NCBI RefSeq assembly: GCF_040939455.1
Contig: NC_134112.1
Coordinates: forward strand, 24,826,501-24,890,500
From: Microcebus murinus
Taxonomy: Eukaryota; Chordata; Mammalia; Primates; Cheirogaleidae
Reading direction: 5' to 3'
DNA: 64,000 nt
The position numbers and the translations under genes were made by a program. Below, piece after piece: positions 43,855 through 56,439 of this stretch (position 1 is the first letter of the stretch; each line of letters opens with the position of its first letter). Under the pieces are notes generated by a model. It was not told the origin of the DNA, did no database searches, and worked only from the letters and a program-made list of their open reading frames with translations.

Positions 43855-44535
43855 TCACCAATGGCGTCCCTACCACCTCGCACTCACACTGTACGTGCTC
43901 AATAACATACCTATTGACAAAGTGAGAAATGGCAACCCACTGTTTCTGTTTGGGGTTACTCTTCATTGGCCTGTCTTACAAAAGACTGCCCTATTCCCTC
44001 TAACTCATTATTGCTAGCACACAAAGTAATAAAGATTATGAATAGGGGAATGAATGCCTGCAGTATGACAACTGGAAATTCAAGGAAATATCTCATTTAA
44101 GTCAGAAACAGAGAGTCCTCCAGAGCACCAAGCTCCAGAGATCTGTGGCACTCCTCCTACCCCACACAGCTGGCTCCCAGGGTACCACAGTGCTCCTCGT
44201 GACAGGTGCTCATCCATAGAGCGGGCCAGTGGCTTGTGTAGCTTGAGGTTTATTATCTTGCTTCTTGACGACTCCAGTTTTTCTTCTGTTAACTGGAAAT
44301 CCATGTATCTAAGTCCTAAGGAGTTATTATATATACTTAATCCAGAGTTTTGAGAACTGACAGAGAAACTGACCCAAGTTTCTAATTGAGCACAGATGAT
44401 GATATAGCATTGGCTAGTACTGTTTTCAATTTGGTCCAGACCTCCAGGCCAATCTTTGACAATTTATGTGTTGTGGTCAGGTGGAGACTTATGTACATAC
44501 CAAGCAGCAGATCCTTACATATAGTCCTACGAAAG
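43855..44535. other. No recognised feature
   Basis: Unique-looking; no gene or named repeat. Confidence 0.4.
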
Positions 44536-44539
44536 GATC

Positions 44540-44700
44540 ACCACAACTTTCTAAAATAATATTATTACCCTCCGTCAACATCTAAAGGCATCAAGGCTTG
44601 GTCATGGCAAGGACATTTCTCAAAGCCATGCAGAAGTCCAGGGTCAAACCAAGAGTTCTGACTGACCCCAGCACCCTTTCTCTACCCCACAAATTTCCAC
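44540..44700 (-). repeat. MIR fragment, antisense
   Basis: 'aataatattattaccctccg', 'tctcaaagccatgcagaagt' and 'gggtcaaaccaagagttctg' follow the antisense MIR order weakly. Confidence 0.5.
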
Positions 44701-44704
44701 CAGT

Positions 44705-45555
44705 GGGAATTCAGTCAGACTGGAAGGCTATCAGGTCCAAGCAGGTGGCTTTGGGGTCAGGAGAAAGATTTACCGACCCATTATGAAGGCTGGTCTTTGG
44801 AATTGGCAAGATCTGTCCTGAGCATTTCTTGGATGTCTCTCTGACCGTATGTATATCACTACGTAATCTATACAGTGGTGTTTTACCGGACAGAGCTCTT
44901 ACCTGTAATAATTTTCTTTGAAGTCATATGTGCTAAGAAATGCCAATAAACTCAGTTGAAGTAATTTTTTACCCACGGCACATGCATTCACACAGAAGGA
45001 CCCTAGATCTTATGAACAGAACAGCCCGCAATGTCTGCACAGAGCAAACGTTACATGCAAAATGGATGTTTGAAAAAGAAAACATTTGACCCTTCCATTG
45101 ATTGAACTTTCCTTCAAAGTGCTCTTCCGGGAGTACTGAGCTGGTTGCCAGGAAACAGTGATTCTTTTCTGGAATCAATTCTTGCCATTCTAAGTGACTT
45201 CGAGTGTGTCACTTATTAGAATCTTGGTTCCCAACTTACAAGGAGGGTGTTCTTCCTCTACGGCTTCCTCCATCAAGAAACATCAAGAGACTCAGAACGT
45301 ATCTGTAAAGAGTTACTGTGGACATATGAAACAATGATCCTTTTAAATTATACATTATAATGGAACTATTTGAAATATCATGTCATTTAAAACGTTCTGA
45401 GTGGCAGCAATCGAAATTACTAAAAAAAATGTTGTTCACGTTGGTTCTATGTAAGTGTGAAGCCTCCCTTGATCCTAAGATGTAAGCATTTTGAGGGAGT
45501 CTGGAGTTCTGGAACAAGCTTGGGTGGAACTGATCTAAGTTCGTTAGCTCTGTGA
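44705..45555. other. No recognised feature
   Basis: Unique-looking; no supportable feature. Confidence 0.4.
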
Positions 45556-45559
45556 CGTC

Positions 45560-45685
45560 ACTCACTAGTGCTGTGAAGTAGGGCCAATTTCTCTACCTTC
45601 TGGAGGTTGGTTTCTTCACTTGTGAAGAGAGAGCTTGAGTGAGATGATCTCAAAAGTCCCTTGTAAATTTATTCTGTCATTGGGT
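45560..45685 (+). repeat. MIR-type SINE (MIR3-like), partial
   Basis: 'gggccaatttctctaccttc', 'tggtttcttcacttgtgaag' and 'gagatgatctcaaaagtccc' fit the middle and 3' part of a MIR3-type copy. Confidence 0.6.
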
Positions 45686-45717
45686 CACACAAAAGCATGC
45701 AAAGCCCTGGGCCTCAA

Positions 45718-45842
45718 GTCTTTTTTACAGTCCAGCAGGGGAGTTAAAGAACAAACAAACAAATGAATAGCATCAGTACACAATGTGACCAGTGCCACAG
45801 AGAACTGAACCAGCAGTAGGGATGGAGGATAACAGAGGCAAG
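45718..45842 (-). repeat. L2 fragment, antisense
   Basis: 'cagtccagcaggggagttaa' with 'acaaacaaacaaatgaatag' and 'agaactgaaccagcagtag' follow the antisense L2 3' untranslated order. Short. Confidence 0.5.
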
Positions 45843-46899
45843 AGGAGTCTTGTTAATCTGCCTCATTTTCCATTGCAGGGGGTTAAAGTATATTGTCTGA
45901 AATTGACAAATCAAGAAAGGTTCAATATAATATTCAAAGTTACTGGAGTATCATTAGAATAACAAAAAACACAACATCAACCTTAAAAATTAGTAGAAGG
46001 TAAGGACATTCACTCAGCACAGAGCATAAAGCAAAGAAAGCCTAAGCCATTATCTTTACAGCAAAAGATAAAAAGGAAGAGCAAAAGAATAAATTATAAA
46101 ATAAGATGGTAGAACTAAGATTGAAAATAGTTAACAGTACATGTAAATGAGAAAACTCTCCTATTTAAAAGAAAAATACTCACAAATTGATTTTAAAAAT
46201 TAAAATTCAGCCATATGACACATTCAAGAAATACATCTATAATAAAATTACTTGGAAAGGTTGCAAGTAAAAGGATGTGAAAAGACATGGAAATTAAAGT
46301 ACAAGTAAAAAATTGGAAGGCTCATGATATTAATATCGGCCTAAGTTAAATTCAAAACAAAAAAAATGCAAAACAAAGACAAATACTTTATAATGATAAG
46401 CACACAATTTAGAGAATTTTCATGCAGCAAATAGCATTACTTCAAAATGTATGCAAGAAAAACTGCAGTAAATACAAAGAGAAAATTTAAATCACTTTTT
46501 TCAGCACATGATAAATCAAGTAGACAAAAAATAAGTGAAGGTATTAAAAAATCTAAATCCCATAGTTAATATGGTGGAGTGTGTGGGCACACACTTGTGT
46601 ACATACCTATATCTATATGTATCTATGTCTGCATATAGCTATACCTCTATGCCCTGAATATAAAAATATGCCCATTATTTAATTGTCCTAGAAATACTGA
46701 TAAAAATAACCATATTTATAAAAGTTTGACCACAATAGTAAATCTCAATATATTTCAAAAAAATAGAAATATTACATATTACAATCTCTGGTCTCAATGC
46801 ATTTAAACTTGAAATTAATTTTTTAATCAAAGACAAAAAATCTTAACCACCTGGAAATTGAGAAGCTCTCTCTTAACTCTTGGTCCATAGAAGAAATTA

Positions 46900-47253
<354 letters not shown>

Positions 47254-47410
47254 TAAAATACAGTTTCTAGAAAATATTTATAGCAAGAACTATGTATCAC
47301 ACACAATCTTTAAGATATTGCCTCTTATAGCATAGTTCTACTAACTAGCATTACTAAACAGAAAAGAATGAAATAAATTAATATGAGCAATCAGGCAAGT
47401 TATAAAAATA

Positions 47411-47487
47411 TTTGACTCAAGGGGGTGAGGGCAAGGACAATATACATAACCTTAACATTTGTACTCCCATAATATGCTGAAATAAAA
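47411..47487 (+). mobile_element. 77-bp L1 3'-tail insertion with 14-bp perfect target duplication
   Basis: The identical 14-mer 'aagttataaaaata' lies at 47397-47410 and 47488-47501. The 77 bp between contain 'gggggtgagggcaaggacaa', 'tatacataaccttaacattt' and 'aatatgctgaaataaaa', the kind of 3' end I associate with young strepsirrhine L1s. It is an extremely 5'-truncated L1 insertion into the older L1. Confidence 0.8.
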
Positions 47488-48384
47488 AAGTTATAAAAAT
47501 AATAATAAAATATATCTAAATAAGACAAAAGGAATTAATTTTTAAAAAGTGGAACTAATAACTTGACCCAAAAGATGGTACTTGGGAGAAATAAACAAAG
47601 AAAACAATAAAATAGATAACAAACCATTAGCCAACCTAGTCAAGTGAAAAGATGGAACAAAATATACAAAATTAGAAATGGGTAGGGGAAGTAACCACAG
47701 ATAAAGAGGAAAATGGTATAATAAAATGGGGAGCCAACAAATAAATCCACAAGCTCGTTCTCTGAAAACAGAACAAAACAATAAAACTGCTGGCTAACAT
47801 AATAAAGAAAAAAATATGAACATGCATTAATACAAAATGAAAATAGTATACTGGGAACTGTTTTTTACATATTATAATAGATACACAAAATTGAAAGAAT
47901 TTTGAGATACTTCTTTGCTCAGCTCTACTAAAATAAAGCTGAAAACCTGGATGAAATGGATGGTTTTCTGGAAAAACAAATTATTAAAGCTAACCACAGA
48001 AGTTATAGAAAATCTAAATGACCAATTATCAGAGAAAAATAGCATACATTATCAAAAATCCAACCGCTTCAAAAGCATCAGAATCAGATGCTTTTATAGG
48101 TACAAAGAATGTCTGCTACCAAATCTTTATAGAAAAGATAATTCCAGGACTACTTAAACTGTTCCAGGCTACAGTAAAATAACAAAAACTTTCAAATTAG
48201 GTTTTGAAGCTAAGTAAGATATCATTTCCAAAATTTGACAAAGATAATACACACAAACAAAAACAAAAACTATAGTCCAAAGCTATCTCTTAATATTAAG
48301 GCAAAAAAAATTAAATAAACTGTTAGCAGACAGAATCTAGCAGCACATTAAGAGAATGCTACCTCCTGATCAGAAATCAAAGAT

Positions 48385-48645
48385 GGCTGCTGAGTGTAGC
48401 TGATAAGAACATAGATTCCAGAGACAAACTGCCTGTGTTCAAATCCCAGCTCTGGTATTCACCAGATATAGGACCTTGGACACATAATTATTTAACTTCT
48501 CTGGGCTTCAGTTTTTTCATTTGTAAAAAATTGGGTTAATTAGAGTGTACTGAGAGGATTTAATGAGTTAACACATGTAAAGTGTTTAGAACAGTGTCTG
48601 GCCCCAATAAACACAAAACCAATATTAGCTATTTATTTTTCAATA
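48385..48645 (+). repeat. MIR SINE, near full length, inside the old L1
   Basis: 'aagaacatagattccagaga', 'gttcaaatcccagctctggt', 'ctctgggcttcagttttttc', 'gaggatttaatgagttaaca' and 'aatattagctatttattttt' are in full sense MIR order. The B-box-like 'gttcaaatccc' is preserved. L1 order resumes on both sides. Confidence 0.85.
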
Positions 48646-48736
48646 TTGAAAAAAACTATTACTATAGTTTACCATATTAATAGATGAAAAGAGAGAAATC
48701 ATGATCACTTCCATACATGCTGAAAAGGCATTTAAT

Positions 48737-48770
48737 TATCTGACATTCATTTTAAAATGAATGTCAGATA
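48737..48770. repeat. Perfect 34-bp palindrome
   Basis: Left arm 'tatctgacattcatttt' (48737-48753) is followed without a spacer by its exact reverse complement 'aaaatgaatgtcagata' (48754-48770). It lies in the decayed L1 ORF2, next to a direct repeat at 48771-48810. Confidence 0.95.
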
Positions 48771-48810
48771 TGTCAGTTTTTATACAACAGAATGTCAGTT
48801 TTTATACAAC
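48771..48810 (+). repeat. Direct repeat, 22-bp period
   Basis: 'tgtcagtttttatacaac' occurs at 48771-48788 and again, identical, at 48793-48810, with 'agaa' between. Its first bases 'tgtcag' repeat the end of the palindrome's right arm. Confidence 0.95.
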
Positions 48811-50029
48811 TTTTAACAAAATATTATTGATGGATGCTTTCATAATATGTTAACTCAATAAAATGACATAATCATTAACCAAAGCCTGAATCGTACTGAA
48901 AAGAGAATTTCTAGAAGTCTTTCTATTCAAATCAGGAATAAGACCAGGATATTCACTATCTCCACTATTATTTGACAATGTTTTGTATGTACTAACCATT
49001 ACAATAAAACACTATAAAGAAAGAATTGAAAAAACAGAGAAAGCATGGGAAAAATGATTTGCAGATTGTACAAAAAGATAATCAATTAGAAAAGTATTAT
49101 ACATAGTAAAAGAATTCAGAAAATTAATGGATACAATAAAATACAAAAATATACAGAAGTTAGAAAACAAAATGAAGAAAATACTCATTTATAACAAGAA
49201 ACTAAAAACTATCTAGGAATGAATTTAACAAGAAATGTTCAAGTTATATATGAAGAAAACTTTAAAATGCTACTAAAAGACACAAAAGAAAACCTGAAGA
49301 AATGGAAATGCCACCTTTATTATTGGATACAAAGACTTAATAATCATAAAATCATAAAAAAGTCCATTCTCCCTAAATTAATTTATAAATTTAATGCAGT
49401 CTCTTAGTTGACAAAATTTGGCTGAAAAAAAAATTAATGCAGTCTTCATAGAAATACCAATATGGTCATTTTCAATTCCAGACTGATTTTCAAGTTTCTA
49501 TGAAAATGTAAACTTGCAAGTATGTCTAGAAAATTCTAAAAGATAAGAGTAATGGACGATACTGGTTCTATCAGATATTAAAATGCATTATAAAGTTATG
49601 CTATTTCTTATAATAAGATGCTGGCAAATGAATAAACTGATCAGTGGAATGGATACAGATTACACAAATAATATACTCAAGCTCAAATGAGAATTTAGTT
49701 TATTATCACCGTGACATTTCATAGCCATAAAGAAAACATGAATTATTCAGTGAGCAGTGTTGGGACAAGTGGGGAGCCATTGTCAAAATAAAGTTGTATC
49801 AGTACCTCTCTCCTTACAACAAACTAAATATTAAAAAGCAACCACAAAACTGTAAATCACAAAAGTAATAGAATAAAGCAAGGAAGAACTTTTTTATTTT
49901 TTATTTTTAATAATCTTAGATTGGGAAGCCCTTTGACATAAAACCCAGAAGTCACTAAGAAAAAGTGTGATTATGTTTAACTTCAAAAAATTAAAAATTG
50001 CTCTATGGCATAAAACTATTTATTTATAT

Positions 50030-50182
50030 ATTTTTGAGACGCGATCTTGCTTCATCACCAGGGCTGGACTGCAGTGGCATTGTGATAGCTTACTCCAACC
50101 TCAAACTCCTGTGCTCAAGCAATCCTCCAGCCTCAGCCTCCCCAAGTACTAGGATTACAGGCGTGAGCCACTGTGCCTCACC
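50030..50182 (-). mobile_element. Free right Alu monomer (FRAM-like), antisense
   Basis: One monomer only: from 'tttttgagacgcgatcttgc' through 'ctggactgcagtggcattgt' to 'gcgtgagccactgtgcctca'. It contains the segment typical of the right arm ('gcagtggcattgtgatagct') joined to a normal Alu start, so it is a monomeric Alu ancestor type and not a broken dimer. Confidence 0.75.
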
Positions 50183-51059
50183 CACAGAACACTTTGAACC
50201 GAATCAAAAGAAATGACAAAATTGGAAAAAATAATTAAAATTCTTACAACAGAATATACAACATGTGTGACAAACCAAACTAATTCCTGATATATTAAAA
50301 ATAGCCTACAAAACTACAGGAAAAATTTCCATAACCAATAGAAAAATGGGTAAAAGTATATAGACAGATTTCAGAGAAATACAAATGGTACCTACACATA
50401 TGAAAAGGTGCTCAATGACACTCATAAGAAGAGAGATATAAATCATAGGTCTGCAATAGCATTGTTTCTGCCTCTAAGGCATAAGTTTAAACACTTTTCA
50501 ACACATTGTATAAGTGAGCATTTAGGGAATCATTGGCACTATTGAACATTGTTGAAGGGAATGAAAATTGGTGCAAACTCTAGAATGCAAGCTGCCAAGA
50601 TTAAAAATACAGAAACCTTTGGCTCAGAAACTTCACTTCTAGGAAATCTTACATTTGCCAAAATAATCAAAGATGTTTCTACAAGGCTGTCCAAAGTACA
50701 AAACTGAAGACAGTCAAGACCGTAGAGAACTGATTAAATAATCCATGCTACATCTTTATAAAGAAGTGTATGTGCTGATATGCAGAGACCCCAAAATGGA
50801 TCATTAAGTTAAAAAAAAAGTGTGCATGTGTATACAAATATGTTTGGGAAATTTCTGAAAGGTATATATAAAACTATTGCTGGAGGTTAATTCTAGGAAA
50901 GCAACCCAGGGTCCTGAGATGGGAAGGGGATTCATTTTTCACTGTATACCATTATGTGCCATGTAATTTTTCTTACTGTGTATAATTGTTATTTGAGCAA
51001 TACTAAATGTTAATTTTTTAAATTTTGACATTAAAAGAAAAATAAAGACTAAAGAGTGA

Positions 51060-51855
51060 TTTCATAAGGGACTTTAAGTATATGGAGAACTATTCTACTA
51101 CAGACATTGGCTGGCCATTCTTGATTTTTACAGAAGAGATTTCTCCAACAAGAGGAAATAGTAGATTTAAAACAAACATATATTTTGGATTGAAGAAAAA
51201 GATAATTTCCTGATGGAGTTGGAGGAGAGTTGTAAAATACTCTGCAGGGCTTTGAAAAGAAGAGGGTTTGAGTCTGGAGTGGGTGGTGGGTGACTGGGGG
51301 AGAAGAGGACTCTGGTGGCCTGAAGAGGCCTCTGCACACCCCAGGATGCTGTGACCCTCTTCCTGGGAGTGACACCTCTCTGCTGGCTGACAGTTTAATG
51401 AGCATTTTACCCAAGGCATTCATGCCAGTAGGAAGTGCTGTTAGATTTACAAGTGCCCATCAGTTAAAAGTTCTCTAGAGCCACTGAGGACTAGGCCCTG
51501 AGCAGAATTTCAGTTTGGGACCTCCCTGTGATTCCAGTGTTGACTGTCCAGAACAAAGAGGGCAGCACCCCTGGGAGCTTGCATTTTCTCCTCTACATGC
51601 TAAACAGCCACAGGGACAAAACTTTCAGCTCCTCAAAGTTGACAAACTATAAACCCCCACCCTTCTCCCACAGGGAGCTACAGCCCATAGGGAATAAATG
51701 GGGCTCCCCCCCATAGATGAATGATCCAGGACACTTCAGTGACAAGGGGGACCATATTGAGAACAAACAAACCAAGCCAGAGTAAGGAGGAAGCCAGTGG
51801 AGTCTGGGTCACTGCTGTTTTCTCCCTGCTGCGAAGCACATGCCATCATTCATCC
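51060..51855. other. No recognised feature
   Basis: Unique-looking. Two minus-strand frames of 109-124 codons (51049-51423) overlap in different frames and have no domain. Confidence 0.4.
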
Positions 51856-51862
51856 TCTAGGT

Positions 51863-52043
51863 CAGTGATTCTAAAATTCTGGTTCCTGGACCAGGAGCAT
51901 CTCCATCACCTGGAAACCTGTTAGCAGTGCAACTAAGCCCACTCAGAACTGGTGGATCAGAAACTCCTGAGGTGTAGCCTGGCAATCTGGACTTTGACAA
52001 GCCCTCAAAGACATCCCCATATTCTCAAGTTTGAGAACCACTG
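51863..52043 (+). mobile_element. MER5A hAT miniature, complete, with diverged 8-bp target duplication
   Basis: Left end 'cagtgattctaaaattctgg' and right end 'tcaagtttgagaaccactg' are the inverted termini. Inside are 'catctccatcacctggaaac' and 'ctttgacaagccctcaaaga'. Flanks 'ctctaggt' (51855-51862) and 'ctgtaggc' (52044-52051) match at 6 of 8. Confidence 0.85.
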
Positions 52044-52054
52044 CTGTAGGCTTC

Positions 52055-52495
52055 AGGAAGAAGACTACCAACAGGAGTGAACATTCGCTGGCCTCTGTAT
52101 CCTTCCCTCCAAGGGAATCCAAGGTGACACAACTGGATAAGTCCTGTCCAGTCTCATCTCTGGACAAGTTTTTAAATTTCAGCTTCAAGGTGCCTCTTCA
52201 GCTCTGGCTGTTAATTGAACACCCACTTCCCCGATGATGTTGGTTATGTCACAGAAGGCACAGCCATTTCAGCTCCTATGTTTGGTGTGGACCCATTCCA
52301 GAATGTCAAGGGAAGCAAGGTTGGCCCTATGTTCCTGTGCCAGCCATACTGACAGATATTGGAAGTACACCTAGCCTCCCAAGTACATGCCTGTGACCGC
52401 AGGACACTAAATCTCACCAATAAAGGCTGGGACCATTGCAGGTCAAAAATCTCCTATTAGGATGAGGTGAACTTAAAATCTTTGAAATCCTAGCC
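52055..52495. other. No recognised feature
   Basis: Unique-looking; may include the decayed 5' part of the LTR that ends at 52723. Confidence 0.35.
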
Positions 52496-52559
52496 CTATG
52501 TCAGTTGCAATTTGCTGCCTCCACTTCCCTATCAGCCCAAGGATGCGGCTGATGTGAGA

Positions 52560-52723
52560 AGGAGGCCAGGAGGTGCAGGGAGAGGAAGCCGGAGCCATGG
52601 GGCTCACTCCACCCTCCCGCTGCTCTGCCCATTCTGGGAGTCAGTAAATATTCTTATTGTTGAGGCCAATTTGACTTGGGTTTTCTGTTACTTGCTGCTG
52701 AAACACCCTACTGATAGAGTGAA
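52560..52723 (+). repeat. MLT1-class LTR, 3' end
   Basis: 'gagtcagtaaatattcttat', 'tgttgaggccaatttgactt', 'gggttttctgttacttgctg' and 'ctgaaacaccctactgatag' are the 3' end of an MLT1 LTR in sense, the same order as at 61020-61125. Confidence 0.7.
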
Positions 52724-52770
52724 GATTGTTATCTCCTTACATATGTGGGGAAACTGAGGCACAGGGAGGT

Positions 52771-52806
52771 TTTTGTTGTTGTTGTTGTTGTTGTTTGTTT
52801 GTTTTT
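52771..52806 (+). repeat. (GTT)n simple repeat
   Basis: About seven GTT units followed by GTTT units. Confidence 0.9.
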
Positions 52807-52809
52807 GGT

Positions 52810-53595
52810 GACTTTGTGAACAAATTATGTGTCAGTGTGAAGACCATACCTCTGCAGAGCAAACACCACCTTTTTGCATCAGAAATTTGCTGTCCAAAAT
52901 ACACTAGGATAATTCACACAGTTAGGGACTGAAGGTGCCATCCACAGCACCCTTACCACCTTGAGTAGCACCCAGCAAGGCCCCACAGTTAGCGCCATGC
53001 CCGCTGGCCCCATGGGGGGAAGGCAGGGTTGTTTTGAGCCTGCAAGTCCCTCCTCCTGCATTCCATCTAGTCAAGTTGCAAATCAGTTTGCTCCGTGGAT
53101 AGCAAATCAAGCTTCAAGGTTACAGGCAATAGAGAAAGGAAGAAAGTAAATGGGAAATCATTTATCAAGAGCATATTTAAAAGGGAGGAAAAAATAAAAA
53201 GCTCAGGTCAAAGATGTAACACAATCTCTTAGCTATATTCCCCACTGGTGTTGGCAGCATCTCAGGGTGCTGTGAGATTTAGATGTCATTTTCAATGGGC
53301 TTTGAGATTTGGGGTCAGGTGGATCATAAATGTTCTCGGTCACAAAGTTTAATGCATTTTTTTCATTCTGCTGAAAGGGATCAAGTGGCTTATTTTCCAG
53401 TGTGAAGACTGATGACCATGGGGGCTGTAGGTGGGCCTGGCTCCCTAATCCACACCGTCTCTTTTCAGTTGATCACCTTTTAAATTAGACACATATGCCC
53501 AGTTTAATGAGGAATTCAGTGTCTGGAGGAGTTGGTAGTGTCTGGAAAGAGACACAAGAATAAGAAATCACATTATGAGGATGCAATCTCAGGAC
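52810..53595. other. No recognised feature
   Basis: Unique-looking; small overlapping frames on both strands at 52879-53149 are unsupported. Confidence 0.4.
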
Positions 53596-53599
53596 CCCC

Positions 53600-53720
53600 T
53601 GATGTCAGGCTCGGTCTGTGCCAGGCATTCATCTCCCCTCCTCAGAGGGGACCAAGCTTAGGCTCAGAGAGGCAGAGTAAGTTGCCCAGGATGGAACAGC
53701 AGGAGCCTGATCATGTGACT
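53600..53720 (-). repeat. MIR fragment, antisense
   Basis: 'ctgtgccaggcattcatctc', 'taggctcagagaggcagagt' and 'aagttgcccaggatggaaca' follow the antisense MIR. The 110-142 codon frames crossing it have no domain. Confidence 0.6.
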
Positions 53721-53724
53721 GAGT

Positions 53725-56435
53725 GCAGAAGTAGCCAAGGGAGGACAATAAACAAAAGGGATCAATGGGAAGGACCCTGTCTTCCTCTCCCACCGCTTTG
53801 GCCATTGATAAACCTCCAACCTGGCCACAGGCCTGCTGAGACGGTGCAGACTGGACCGAGCTGAACAACCCACACAACCCTGACCTGGGTGTCTTGTGCA
53901 TAGCGAGGGCAGCTGGGCAGCAGACCCCATATCACCACGTCCCCAGACAGGGGCCCCTCCTAGCTCACGTGTCCATCGCCAGCCTGTCCGCACCACTCGG
54001 AGACTTTGCTTCCCTGATACGACACAGACACAGTTTGGAGTGTTTGGGCTCTGAAGGACCCACCCAATTTCTCTCCCTGCCTCCTGCCACATCTACGCAC
54101 CTCATCCCCTGGTGCCTAGACACAGGTCCCCTGCTTGGCAGTAAGACTTTTCCACCCAGTGCTCACTCTTTAACTTCCTGTGCTTTATTTTTTCCTTACT
54201 TCTACCAACTTAACAGCAACCTCACGCTGAGAGACACCAGCCATCAGCGGCCTTAGTTGGGTGGAAGTGCCTCCTGCTGTAGCAACCTCCCCGCTTTGCA
54301 AATCGAGTCCCCTTCAACCCAAGGAAATGGATTCTTCCCACACAAATCCCCTAATGCCTTGTGCAGAGGTGTGAAATGTGCGCAGTGGGGGCTATTTTAG
54401 GTCAGTGGAGCACAACCTTTTTTTCCACTAGAGAAATAAACACATTGCCATTAAAAACAGCAACAGGTCTTTGATAATCTCTGTCATAGTAAGTGGAGCT
54501 ATTATAACGTTTTATATTGTTGCAGCAGATTTCATCCGGCACTTGGAATTTTGCTTTCCATTTTTGAATGAGAAAATACTTCCGGTAGTGGTGTGTTCAA
54601 ACCTTCATTTGAGCAGAAAGACTGACAATGACATACAGAGTTGAAGACCATGGCACCTTCTGCTGCAGTAACTTCTCTTAACCAAATGTCTGGCATTTTA
54701 TTGCTTTCTTTGGTGCTAGTTGAGGAAATGATACATCTCTTATGCTTAGCTATTTAGTATATGTTTGTTTATATTTGACTTTCCACCAATATTTTGGATA
54801 ATGAATGAATAATTACATACTGCACAAAGACCTGCAAAAGGGTTTTTTCCTTCATTTAATAAATGTTCAATGTTCAGAAAATTTAAAGAAACAAAAACCA
54901 ACAGGGCCATGCCCTCTGGGTGGTGCCTGTGGGGGAGGAGGGGACTTTGACGCCCACCCTGAGGGTTCTGCACATACCGGGCACTGTCATGGGCAGAGAT
55001 GGGGACTTTCACAGTCTGTCCCACGCTCCCAATGGCAAGCTTACCATGGCTGAGAGAGGTTGAAACAGCCCTTACTGTCTTTCTGCAGGTTATCCATCTT
55101 TCCTGACACTATTTCTATTGTTCCTGGGTTTTGTTCTCTAACATCCCTGGCCCACATAAGGATCCAAAACTTTGCAATTGAGACGCAAGTAAAAAATGCC
55201 TACAAGACCATTAACCTCTTTGTACTTGCAGCCAGAGTTTTGGGATCCTAAAAACTAATTTAAAATCCATTTGTCCTTCATGTTTGGACTACGAGCCCCC
55301 AGAGGCTTAATCAGAATGAAAAAGAATCAAATACCCCATCAAGCGCTCGGCCTCTGGTACCCAGCTCTTGCCTGTCGACGGACCAGAGATTTAGATTGCC
55401 ACATATACCCTAAAATCACCTCGAAGGCAAAAAAGAAAAGGCTATCACAAAATTCAGTCGCAGCTATTTAATGGAGGGAAGACAGTAGCAGGCGAGTGAA
55501 CTAAAGTGAACTACGTATATACGGTTCTAAGAATCAGCAAATGGGGACAAGGCACTTGAGCTTCCTGAGTCAGGGTCTCAAAGCCAGTCAGTGGGTGGGA
55601 TGGGCATCTTGAGGGTGCTATAGGCCACTATAAAATGAAACACGATATGCAAGATTTTCCGTTGCGTGTGACTTAATGAGGGCAGGTGAGAGCGAAAGTT
55701 AAAGGCTGTCATAGTAGAGGGTCCACCTGCCCAAACTAACTGCGGACAGGGAGAGGGGGTGGCGGGGTGCCAGGCTGCTTTTTTATGGGCTGCTTGAAAC
55801 AAAAGACATCAAAACCATTGCTATATTCATTGTCTAGCCCAGAGTCACAATAACATTCTCATAATAAGGAACCAAAGGCTGAGACGTTTCCAACCGCTTG
55901 TGGAATGTGCGGCTCCAACCCTGTCAATTTAAGGGAGGCCTCCAGCTACTGAACTTGCAGCTCTGAATCTGCATGCTTTCTGAAGAACAGTAAAACCATC
56001 AACCCCCAGGTTCAGCTCAGCAGGGCGCAGGAAGCAGCCACCAGCTTGATCTCTGGGAAACTTGCAGGGGAAAAAGGTCTGGCCACGAACCTGGGTTGAA
56101 AAATCAGCCCCTAAAGCACACCTCTTTTTTCCTTCTTAGACATTCTTTCTGGGCCAGCAGGCTCTGGAAACATCAGTGAGGAAAAGAGAGTATCATAAAA
56201 AAGCGCCTTGTAGAATCCCAGGGAGCTGGAAGTAATTGGGAGGGATGTTCTGAACCAGTTCATTTTTTAAAAGTATTTTGTGATTTTTCACTATCCACCT
56301 AATTAAAGGAGAGAAGTCAGGGGTAAAAGTCTCTAATTATGTTCACCAACATAGTTAGGAAAGTCAGGTCACCTCTTTTATAGAGATGAAAAAGTAAACA
56401 AACAAACAAAAAGTGTCTGCCCTAATAGGATCACA
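53725..56435. other. Longest block without a recognised repeat (about 2.7 kb)
   Basis: I see no interspersed repeat here apart from short A/T runs. Opposed and overlapping frames up to 142 codons (53664-54256) and smaller ones at 54746-55802 have no domain, so no coding gene can be supported. The lack of repeats could reflect constraint or simply very old, unrecognisable repeats. Confidence 0.35.
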
Positions 56436-56439
56436 TTCA

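Noticed and set aside
48440..48460. tRNA-like B box (gttcaaatccc)
   Set aside because: It is the tRNA-derived head of a MIR and no tRNA cloverleaf can be formed.
53664..54256. Opposed 110-142 codon frames
   Set aside because: They overlap each other in different frames on both strands, include a MIR fragment, and show no domain. A long frame by chance is expected in GC-richer DNA.
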